A stretch of DNA of 64,000 nucleotides, taken from positions 1 to 64,000 of the forward strand of contig CAKUBE010000009.1 in assembly GCA_934636715.1 (NCBI GenBank). Reading direction: 5' to 3'. The notes beneath the pieces are model-generated. The model was not told the DNA's origin and searched no databases. It saw nothing but the letters and a program-made list of their open reading frames with translations. This document shows positions 36,698-43,803 of this stretch, piece after piece. This DNA comes from an uncultured Arachnia sp. GTDB lineage: Bacteria; Actinomycetota; Actinomycetes; Propionibacteriales; Propionibacteriaceae. The position numbers and the translations under genes are program-made. Positions within the stretch are counted from its first letter, which is position 1, and each line of letters starts with the position of its first letter.

Positions 36698-38043
36698 GCG
36701 AGACCCCCGGCGGCGCACCGACCCCGCCTGCCCCTCCGGCACCTCCCGCCCCGCCGGCTCCTCCGGCGCCGCCCACGCCGCCCGGCACGCCGACGGCACC
36801 GACGCAACCCACACAACCGGCGCCGCCGGGCCCGCCCACACAGCCGACGCAGCCCGGCTCGGGATCGGGATCGAACAGGCCGACCGGCAGCGGATCCGGC
36901 ACCCCCGCGACGCCGAGCGCCCCGGCGGCGCCTGCCGTTCCCGGGGCGAGCACCGGCGGCTCCGGCGCGATCCTCACCTTCGCGATGAAGGCGATCAAGC
37001 AGGTCGAGCGCAAGACGATGGTGTTCGAGTACCACCGCAGGCAGGCCGTGACGCGCGAGTATGCGCCGCAGTCCCTCATCGGGATGATGCTCAACGACCT
37101 GAAGGGCCCCGGGCATTTCCTCGAGGTCGACCTCGACGACCCGTTCTTCCGCTCGCTCGACGTCGAGGTCTCGATGACGACGGCGTTCGCGCCCATCGGG
37201 CTGCAGTCCGTGGCCGTGGCCCTCGACTACGGCGACGCGAGGGACCCGCAGAAGCACCGCCACGCGGACCTGGTCTTCGATGAGACGCGGACCGCGCCGC
37301 AGCACTGGGTCGTGCCCATCGGCAGCGACTACGACCTCGGCTACCGCCCCCGCATCGAGTACCACTTCGACCCGCAGAGCGGGTGGGCGGCGGAGCGCAA
37401 CGAGGTCGTCGTCGAGCCCGGCAGGACCGAGGACCGCACGCTCCAGCTGGACCCGACCGCCTACATCGGGCTCCTCCAGGTGGACGTGCGGCCCGAGCGG
37501 CTCGATCCGCTGGAGGTGTCGTCGGTGACGGTCACCCTGGCCCACACCTCGAGCACCGACTGGACCACCAGCCGCACGTTCGAGGTCCGCCCGGACAGCG
37601 AGCCGCAGACCTGGCGCGTGCGCACCGCACACGGCGACAAGATCCCGTACACGGTGCAGCGCACCTACCACCTGACCGGCGGCGGGACCATCGTGTTCGA
37701 GCCGGACGACGCGACGGCGACGACCGTCGCGGTCGGCTCGCCGTTCGCCGATCACCTGGACCGGCGCGTGGACTTCGCGGTTCCCGCGGGGCGGTTCACG
37801 TCGGTGGTCCTCGACGTCACCTACGACGACGGCTCGCACCGGGTCGCCCGCCGGCTCGAGCTCGACGGCGCGGGGCTCTCCCCCGCGCGGGTCCAGATCG
37901 GCATCGTCGACCCGACGGTGCGGGAGACGACGACGCAGGTCACGCTGCTCGGAGCCGGCGGGGAGATCGTGCGCGGCGCGCCGTTCACCGGGACCGCCGA
38001 GTTCCTCTCCGTCGCCGAGGACGCGACGGTCAGCGGGGCGTGA
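36694..38043 (+). CDS. Cluster gene 7: C-terminal half of the split paralogue with proline-rich head
   Basis: 449 residues. It starts with a Pro/Ala-rich head of about 90 residues (TPPAPPAPPAPPAPPAPP at 10-27). The family hinge follows at about 145 (EVDLDDPFFRSLDVEVSMTT), preceded by a REYAPQSLIGMMLNDL segment equivalent to EIHPQGHLPGIIRAI in gene 5. About three beta-rich modules complete it (LLQVDVRPERLDPLEVSSV, SPFADHLDRRVDFAV). It lacks the N-terminal module that gene 6 carries. The ATG at 36694 overlaps the gene 6 stop, with GGAGG upstream, so both halves should be made in equal amounts. Confidence 0.83.
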   Translation: MSETPGGAPTPPAPPAPPAPPAPPAPPTPPGTPTAPTQPTQPAPPGPPTQPTQPGSGSGSNRPTGSGSGTPATPSAPAAPAVPGASTGGSGAILTFAMKAIKQVERKTMVFEYHRRQAVTREYAPQSLIGMMLNDLKGPGHFLEVDLDDPFFRSLDVEVSMTTAFAPIGLQSVAVALDYGDARDPQKHRHADLVFDETRTAPQHWVVPIGSDYDLGYRPRIEYHFDPQSGWAAERNEVVVEPGRTEDRTLQLDPTAYIGLLQVDVRPERLDPLEVSSVTVTLAHTSSTDWTTSRTFEVRPDSEPQTWRVRTAHGDKIPYTVQRTYHLTGGGTIVFEPDDATATTVAVGSPFADHLDRRVDFAVPAGRFTSVVLDVTYDDGSHRVARRLELDGAGLSPARVQIGIVDPTVRETTTQVTLLGAGGEIVRGAPFTGTAEFLSVAEDATVSGA

Positions 38044-38044
38044 G

Positions 38045-39076
38045 ATGAGCGCGGCGACCCTGGCTCCGCCCGTGACCGGCGAGGCGCGCATCGCGGCCCT
38101 GATCGACCGGGTCGCGCTCGTCCGGCCCGCTCAGGCCGAGCGGGCGCGGGCGGAGCTGGACGTCTCGCTCGCCGCGCTCCGCGGCTCTGCCACGGGCGGC
38201 CTCGCCTGGGAGTCGAGCTGCCTCACGCCGTGCCGCTACCCCGTCGAGGTCGCGGTCACGTCCGCCGCGGACGAGCTGCGCACCGTCGTCGACGTCCTCG
38301 CTCCCGAGGACGATCGGCGCGCCGCGCTCGACGCGGCCGGCGAGATCGCCCGCGCGTTCGGATCTCCAGGACTCGCCGGCGGCGTCGCGGCGCTCCTGCG
38401 ACGGCATCAGCGCGGCTTCGCGCCGCGCTGGGGCGCCTGGCTCGGCAGCAGGCACACCGCCGGCGCAACCCGGCACAAGCTGTACGTCGAGCTCGACCCC
38501 CGCGGCTCGCGCGAGGTCGTGGAGGCGCTCGCGCCCGAGGCCCGGCGCGTGCTGGGCGGCGCGGGACCCGTGCGCTTCCTGGGGGTCGGGCTGGACGAGC
38601 ACCCCGCCGTCGAGCTGTACGCGCGGCCGCCGCACACCGACGGCGACCTCCTCCGCGTGCTCGCCGCGCGGGCCGGCGCGCCCGAACTCGCCGAGCGCCT
38701 CGCCCGCGCGACCGTCGGCGACGGCTCCGGCGAGGGCCGCAACCACGCGGTGAGCGTCGCGGCGGCCGACGGCCGCGTCACCGCGGTCGCCGCGTTCACC
38801 TTCGCCCGGCAGCGCCTGGGCCGCGACCACCGCGTCCGCGAGCACGTGCTCCGCCGCGCGCGGGCCGACGGCTGGGCGTGCGCGGAGCTCTACGCCGCCG
38901 CATCGGCCCCGCTCGGCCCGCCGACGCCAATGGTGCGTCCGTTCCACACCGCGCTCTCCGAGGTGGCCGCCGTCGGCGCCCCGGGGATCGTCCACCACGT
39001 CGGGCTCGCCCCGCCGCCCCTGCCTCACCATCCGGACGAGGCCCACCCCACCCCAGATCGAGGAGAACGATCATGA
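38045..39076 (+). CDS. Cluster gene 8: unrecognised 343-residue protein
   Basis: 343 residues, Ala/Arg/Leu-rich, no signal peptide. The sequence alternates strand-like pieces (YPVEVAVTSAADELRTVV, KLYVELDPRGSREVVEAL, PAVELYARPPHTDGDLL, AVSVAAADGRVTAVAAFTF) with helices. This hints at a repeated alpha-beta fold, and the KLYVE/VELY strands loosely recall ABBA-fold enzymes, but that is too weak for a call. The His/Pro-rich C-terminus (APPPLPHHPDEAHPTPDR) looks unstructured. It starts 1 nt after gene 7 and overlaps gene 9 by 4 nt (ATGA), so it belongs to the unit. Confidence 0.72.
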   Translation: MSAATLAPPVTGEARIAALIDRVALVRPAQAERARAELDVSLAALRGSATGGLAWESSCLTPCRYPVEVAVTSAADELRTVVDVLAPEDDRRAALDAAGEIARAFGSPGLAGGVAALLRRHQRGFAPRWGAWLGSRHTAGATRHKLYVELDPRGSREVVEALAPEARRVLGGAGPVRFLGVGLDEHPAVELYARPPHTDGDLLRVLAARAGAPELAERLARATVGDGSGEGRNHAVSVAAADGRVTAVAAFTFARQRLGRDHRVREHVLRRARADGWACAELYAAASAPLGPPTPMVRPFHTALSEVAAVGAPGIVHHVGLAPPPLPHHPDEAHPTPDRGERS

Positions 39077-40176
39077 AGCAGATCACCCTGGAGAACCTCC
39101 ACTGCACCACCACGGAAGACTGGCTCGGCTCCGACGAGTGCCGGCTCGAGGTCTACAACGACGGCGAGCTCCACTTCGCCTACCGGCACGACCTCAACGA
39201 CGGCGAGGACTGGGCGATCGGCGCCTCGCTCCTCTTCGCCGGCAGCTGCGTCCTGCGGCTGTTCGACGAGGACGGCGACTTCCCCGGCGACGACGACGAT
39301 GCGCTCGGCATCGTCACGATCGGCCCCACCGACGTGCAGCACGCCGTCGCGACCTTCCGCGAGGACGACGCCGACTACACCATCACCTACTCGGTGTGGG
39401 ACCGCCCGGACATCGCGCAGTCCGACCTGGCGACGTTCGCGATCGACCAGTTCGAGGCGTCGACCGCGCCGTCGGCCTGGCCGGGGCTGAACAAGGCCGA
39501 CATCATCGCCGACCTCCGCGAGCGCCGCGCGAACCCGCTCGCCATCAACCAGGCCAACTCCAACTTCTGCGGGCCGACGTCCATCGTCTACGAGCTCGCG
39601 CGCTGGCAGCCGCGGCGCTACGTCGACCTCTGCCGCCAGCTGTACGAGACGGGCGGCTTCTGGTCGCGCACGCACCGGGTCGACGCGTCCGCGGGGCTCC
39701 GCGGCACCCAGGCCGGCCAGAACATGCGGCCCGCCGACTGGATGCTGATCGCCACCCTGCGCGACAACGAGAACGCCATCTTCGGCGTCTCGCCCACGTC
39801 GACGGGCGTGCTGAGCCAGCTGCAGGGGATGACGACGCCGTGGGAGATGGAGGGCTGGACCAGCGAGCTGCTGCTCAAGGACAACGTGGCCAACAGCACC
39901 ACCTTCGTGTGGGGCGAGTTCGACGCCATCCGCTACGCCGACCAGGTCCACGCGGCCGGCGGCGTGGCGTTCATCATGATCCACTCCGACATCTTCAAGG
40001 CGCCCGACGGCGTCGTCCCGCCGTGGCCGGACCACTGGGTGGTCTACTCGGGCGGGCTCACGGAGGGCGGCGGCCGGATCCGGTTCTACGTCTACTCGTG
40101 GGGCCAGACGTACGAGCTCGACCTCACCCTCGACCACTTCGAGAACTGCATGTTCGGGATAGTCACGGGATTCTGA
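39073..40176 (+). CDS. Cluster gene 9: C39/papain-like cysteine-protease-type protein with N-terminal beta domain
   Basis: 367 residues. Residues 1-125 are a beta-rich domain with LHCTTTEDWLGSDECRLEVY and a very acidic loop (FDEDGDFPGDDDDALG) that could bind calcium. Residues about 140-367 look like a C39/papain-like fold. Candidate nucleophile Cys166 lies in NSNFCGPTSIVYEL, candidate His321 in DHWVVYSGG, and a trailing strand FYVYSWGQTYELDL follows. The substrate is unknown; the other cluster proteins are the obvious candidates. It has no signal peptide. AGGAGA precedes the ATG at 39073, which overlaps gene 8 (ATGA). Confidence 0.8.
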   Translation: MKQITLENLHCTTTEDWLGSDECRLEVYNDGELHFAYRHDLNDGEDWAIGASLLFAGSCVLRLFDEDGDFPGDDDDALGIVTIGPTDVQHAVATFREDDADYTITYSVWDRPDIAQSDLATFAIDQFEASTAPSAWPGLNKADIIADLRERRANPLAINQANSNFCGPTSIVYELARWQPRRYVDLCRQLYETGGFWSRTHRVDASAGLRGTQAGQNMRPADWMLIATLRDNENAIFGVSPTSTGVLSQLQGMTTPWEMEGWTSELLLKDNVANSTTFVWGEFDAIRYADQVHAAGGVAFIMIHSDIFKAPDGVVPPWPDHWVVYSGGLTEGGGRIRFYVYSWGQTYELDLTLDHFENCMFGIVTGF

Positions 40177-40196
40177 GGGCGACCCGCCGCAGGGAC

Positions 40197-40202
40197 TACC
40201 CT
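40197..40202 (+). promoter_or_regulatory. Possible -10 upstream of the membrane protein gene
   Basis: TACCCT lies 38 nt before the ATG at 40241, a plausible start point for a separate transcript. No clear -35 is seen. Confidence 0.35.
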
Positions 40203-40240
40203 TGTGATCCGCGAACTCGCGCGGAGGAAGGGAGGCGGCC

Positions 40241-41026
40241 ATGTCACGGGAAGCCGGTCCACGACGCGGCATCGCCGACGCCGAGGCCCCCGCCGCGGCC
40301 GCCGTCCCTCGCCGGGTCCTCGACGCGCCCCCGCCACCCCTCGCCGGGCGGCGGGCGGCGCTGGTCCTCGGCGGGCTCGCGCTCCTGATCGTCGTGGCGG
40401 TGGCGATCGCCGCCACGATCCTCGGCGGGCGTCCGGCTCCCGCCGGACCCGGCCCGGCGACCACGCCCAGCCCGAGCCCGTCCGGGCCCTCGGTCACGCC
40501 GTCGACGTCGCCCCCACCCGCAGCCTCCACGGGCACCGCGGAGATGCTGCAGCTCAACGACGCGACGCTCAGCGTCCCCCACGGCTGGTCCGTCCAGGAC
40601 GACGAAGTGGTCCAGGACGGACGGCGGCTGGTGAGGCTGCGCGAAGACGTGACCGACGCGCGCGTGCAGGCCGTCACGCTGACGTCCGTCGCCGCGTCCT
40701 TGGAGGAGACCTGCCGGACCCTCGTCGCGGACCTCACCGGCTCGTACACCGGGGTCGAGGACACGGCGCCGGCCGCCGTCGAGGTCTCCGCCGACGGCGA
40801 GGGTGTCGCCTGTTCCTTCACCGGGGAGCGATCCAGCGACGAGGTCGGCAACACCGTCACCTTCACGGTGCTCCGGCGCGCCGCCGACGACCACGCGCTC
40901 GTGTTCCGCGCGACGGTGCCCACCGCGCTGCCCGACCCGGCCCCGACGACCGACGCGCTGGAGCGGATGCTCTGCACGAGCGCCGCGAGCTTCGACGTCG
41001 AGATCGCGCGCTGCGCGGCCGGATAG
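40241..41026 (+). CDS. Single-pass membrane protein with extracytoplasmic domain
   Basis: 261 residues. A short basic, Pro-rich cytoplasmic head is followed by one transmembrane helix (about 38-61). A Pro/Ser/Thr-rich stalk (about 65-97) and an exported globular domain follow, with TLSVPHGWSVQDDEVVQDGR, then ETCRTLVADLTGSY and three further Cys. This layout is common for actinobacterial surface proteins of unknown function. GGAGG precedes the ATG. It follows cluster gene 9 by 64 nt and could belong to the system as its only membrane component, or be unrelated. Confidence 0.78.
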   Translation: MSREAGPRRGIADAEAPAAAAVPRRVLDAPPPPLAGRRAALVLGGLALLIVVAVAIAATILGGRPAPAGPGPATTPSPSPSGPSVTPSTSPPPAASTGTAEMLQLNDATLSVPHGWSVQDDEVVQDGRRLVRLREDVTDARVQAVTLTSVAASLEETCRTLVADLTGSYTGVEDTAPAAVEVSADGEGVACSFTGERSSDEVGNTVTFTVLRRAADDHALVFRATVPTALPDPAPTTDALERMLCTSAASFDVEIARCAAG

Positions 41027-41044
41027 GACGGCCGCCCGCGGCGC

Positions 41045-43258
41045 CTACTCCTGGCCCGGGCGCCTGCTGAGCTGGTCGAAGACCGGGCGCAGCGACCGCC
41101 ACCACTGGTGCTTCGGGCGCTGGTTGTCCCAGTCCATGTCCTCCAGCACGATGCGCAGCGGCGACATCAGGTTCGAGGAGTCGCTCGCCGCCGCGACGTA
41201 GTCCGACGTGCCTGCCGCGAGCTGCCCGTCGAGGTTCACGATGGCCATGTAGGCCAGGCGCGTGGCGTTGACGCGGTCGAACGGCGAGGGCGAGCCGCCC
41301 TGCTGCACGTGGCCGATGATCGCCTCCCGCACCGAGTACATGCCCTTGCCCTCGGCCTCGAACAGCTTCGCGATGACGTCGCTGGTGTAGAACTCGCTGG
41401 TCTCCTCGCCCATCACGGTGAGGTAGAACGAGCGGCCGGACGCGAACGCGTCGACGAGCGCCTCGACGTCGTGGGTCAGTTCCTCGAGCGTGATCCCGGT
41501 CTCCGGCATGTACGCCTTCTCCGCGCCGGCCGCGAGACCGCCGACGAGCGGGAGGAAGCCGCAGCCGCGGCCCATCGTCTCGACGACGAACGCGCGCTTG
41601 CTCGCCGAGGCCGACATGCGCACCATGTCGATGGCGCGCACGACGGTGTTGAGCGCCGTGTCCGCGCCGACGGCGACCGGCCAGCCGGGCAGGTTGTTGT
41701 CGATGCTGGCGGGCACCAGCGCCACCGGGATGTTGAACCCCGGGTAGCGGCGGCGCTCGCGCTCCATGAGGTCCACCGTCGCGTATGCGTGGTGGCCGCC
41801 CACCACGAGCAGCGCGTCGATCCTGTTGTCCTCGAGCGTGCGCGCGATCTTGTAGAGCTCCATCTCGGTGGGCACGTGGCGGCGGGTGCCGAAGGCGGCA
41901 CCGCCCGCGTGGGCAAGCCCCTCGACGTCGGCCCAGCCGACCTCGCGCAGGTCGCCCGAGACGAGCCCCGGAACCCCGCCGATCACGGCGAACATCTGGT
42001 GGCCGCGGTCGAGTCCGGAGCGGACGGCGACGCGGGCCAGCGGGTTCATGCCCGGGGCCAGCGCGCCGGCGTTCATGATGGCGATCCGCTTCGCACCCTC
42101 CTCCGCCGGACGCCCCGTGGGGCTCGCGCCGTTGAGGATGCGGTAGACCTCGATCATGCTCATGAAGCCGCGCCCGCGGGCCTCGACGGCCGCCTGGTAG
42201 TCGCCGTTCGCGATGAGATCGACGATGCCGCGGGTGTCCTCGACGGCCTTCAGCAGGCCGGTCGTCGCCACGTTGTCGCGGCGCATGCCCACGAGCACCG
42301 GCTCGGTCTCCGCCGTGGCCGACAGCACCTGCCGCACGGCCTCGACGCCGCACGCGGTCGCCATCCAGCGGTCGTAGGCCGACGGCGTTCCGCCGCGCTG
42401 CACGTGACCCAGGATGGTGATCCGGGCGTCCTCGCCAGTGCGCTCGCGCAGCACGTCCTTGATCCGCTCGGCGGTGATCGGCTCGCCGGCCCGGTCCTTG
42501 GCGCCCTCGGCCACGATCAGGATCGAGTCGCGGCGGCCGGCCGCGCGGCCGCGGGCCAGGATGTCGGCCATGCGGTCCTCCCAGCCGTCGCGCGGCGGGG
42601 ACTCGGGAAGGAAGGTGTAGTCGGCGCCGCCGGCGATGGCGGTCATCAGCGCCAGGTAGCCGCAGTTGCGTCCCATGACCTCGACGATGAAGGTCCGTCG
42701 GTGCGACTCGGCGGTCGAGCTGATGGCGTCGATCGCCTCGGTGATGCGGTGCATCGCCGAGTCGGTGCCGATCGTCATGTCGGTGCCGATCATGTCGTTG
42801 TCGATCGAGCCGACCATCCCGACGATGTGCAGATGCGGGTGCGCCTCCGCCTGCTCCGCGGTGATGACGCCCTCGTCGCGGAGCTCGCCGACGAACTGCT
42901 TCCATTCGAGGCTCAGCATGCGCGAGCCGGACAGGGAGCCGTCGCCGCCGATCACGATCAGCCGGTCGATGCCGTGCTCGATCAGGTTCGCGACCGCCTG
43001 CTTCCGCCCCTCGGGGGTGCGGAACTCCGCCGAGCGCGCGGTGCCGATGACGGTGCCGCCCTTGTTCAGGATGCCGGAGACCGAGCTCCAGCCCATGTGG
43101 GTGATGTAGTCGCCGCCGGCGATGGCGCCGTGCCACCCCTCCCGGATCGCGAACGCCTCGGCGCCCTCGTGGATCCCCGCGCGCACGATGGCGCGCACCG
43201 CCGCGTTCATGCCCTGGGCGTCGCCGCCCGACGTCATGACTCCGATCCGGATGGTCAT
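41045..43258 (-). CDS. Tandem-duplicated eukaryote-type 6-phosphofructokinase
   Basis: 737 residues, about twice the usual bacterial PFK. The N-terminal half has MTSGGDAQGMNAAVRA, IGGDGSLSGS, the active-site SIDNDMIGTDMTIGTD and EVMGRNCGYLAL. The C-terminal half repeats the fold with degenerate motifs (NAGALAPGMN, VVGGHHAYAT, SIDNNLPGW, ETMGRGCGFLPL) and is probably regulatory, as in eukaryotic PFK. GGDGS in the first half favours ATP as donor. The ATG at 43258 overlaps the DUF3052 stop (ATGA). Confidence 0.9.
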   Translation of the reverse strand: MTIRIGVMTSGGDAQGMNAAVRAIVRAGIHEGAEAFAIREGWHGAIAGGDYITHMGWSSVSGILNKGGTVIGTARSAEFRTPEGRKQAVANLIEHGIDRLIVIGGDGSLSGSRMLSLEWKQFVGELRDEGVITAEQAEAHPHLHIVGMVGSIDNDMIGTDMTIGTDSAMHRITEAIDAISSTAESHRRTFIVEVMGRNCGYLALMTAIAGGADYTFLPESPPRDGWEDRMADILARGRAAGRRDSILIVAEGAKDRAGEPITAERIKDVLRERTGEDARITILGHVQRGGTPSAYDRWMATACGVEAVRQVLSATAETEPVLVGMRRDNVATTGLLKAVEDTRGIVDLIANGDYQAAVEARGRGFMSMIEVYRILNGASPTGRPAEEGAKRIAIMNAGALAPGMNPLARVAVRSGLDRGHQMFAVIGGVPGLVSGDLREVGWADVEGLAHAGGAAFGTRRHVPTEMELYKIARTLEDNRIDALLVVGGHHAYATVDLMERERRRYPGFNIPVALVPASIDNNLPGWPVAVGADTALNTVVRAIDMVRMSASASKRAFVVETMGRGCGFLPLVGGLAAGAEKAYMPETGITLEELTHDVEALVDAFASGRSFYLTVMGEETSEFYTSDVIAKLFEAEGKGMYSVREAIIGHVQQGGSPSPFDRVNATRLAYMAIVNLDGQLAAGTSDYVAAASDSSNLMSPLRIVLEDMDWDNQRPKHQWWRSLRPVFDQLSRRPGQE

Positions 43259-43689
43259 CGGCGGGTACCCTTCGGTCGGACGACTCGCGTGGCCTGCCAG
43301 TCGGCTGCCACGTTGACGGTGTTCGTGAGCGAGAGCCCCGCCACCGTCACGCCCTCGGAGATCGACGCCGGCGCGATGAAGCCGGAGCGCCCCACCTTGG
43401 GCGTCAACAGCCAGATCTGCCCGGTGGGCGCCAGGTCGGTCATCGCGTCCACGAGGCCGTCGGCGACGTCGCCGTCCTCGTCGCGCCACCAGAGCACGAC
43501 CGCGTCGACGGCCTCCAGCGGCTCCTCCACCATCTCCGCGTCGATGGTGTCCATGATGTCGTCGCGCAGGTCCGCGTCGACATCTTCGTCCCAGCCCAAC
43601 TCCTGGACCAACATCCCCATCTCAAACCCGAGCAGGTCGGCGCCCGACAGTGAATCGACGGCGCGGTCCTTGCCTTCTGCGTTGTCCAC
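43255..43689 (-). CDS. DUF3052 family protein
   Basis: 144 residues matching the actinobacterial DUF3052 pattern: LLGFEMGMLVQELGWDEDVD, then VVLWWRDEDGDVADGLVDAM and a late WLLTPKVGRSGFIAP. The function is unknown. The gene is typically found beside aceE in actinobacteria, as here. The start is a GTG at 43689 without an obvious Shine-Dalgarno sequence. Its stop overlaps the phosphofructokinase start, so the two are translated together. Confidence 0.88.
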   Translation of the reverse strand: MDNAEGKDRAVDSLSGADLLGFEMGMLVQELGWDEDVDADLRDDIMDTIDAEMVEEPLEAVDAVVLWWRDEDGDVADGLVDAMTDLAPTGQIWLLTPKVGRSGFIAPASISEGVTVAGLSLTNTVNVAADWQATRVVRPKGTRR

Positions 43690-43751
43690 GCCCCAAGACT
43701 GCCAGATCGAGCCCCGGCTGTCAGCGTTGCCCCCACGCTGGACACGACGGA

Positions 43752-43778
43752 GCCCCCGGCGATTTCCGCGCCGGGGGC
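43752..43778 (-). terminator. aceE terminator
   Basis: A perfect 10-bp stem GCCCCCGGCG/CGCCGGGGGC with a 7-nt loop lies 25 nt downstream of the aceE stop on the minus strand. There is no T-run. Confidence 0.65.
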
Positions 43779-43803
43779 CCTGCGTTCAGATCGGCAAACC
43801 GCG

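Noticed and set aside
38045..39076. ABBA-type prenyltransferase call for cluster gene 8
   Set aside because: Only short strand patterns (KLYVE, VELY) resemble that fold; no complete motif is visible, so I left it unassigned.
25179..40176. Contractile injection system or phage-tail-like particle
   Set aside because: There is no sheath, tube, baseplate wedge, AAA+ unfoldase, tape-measure or spike-like protein. Only the presence of large beta-rich subunits prompted the idea.
25179..41026. Integrative element using tRNA-Val as attachment site
   Set aside because: I looked for a repeat of the tRNA 3' end near the right end of the cluster (about 40.2-41.1 kb) and found none. No integrase gene is present, and base composition by eye matches the neighbours.
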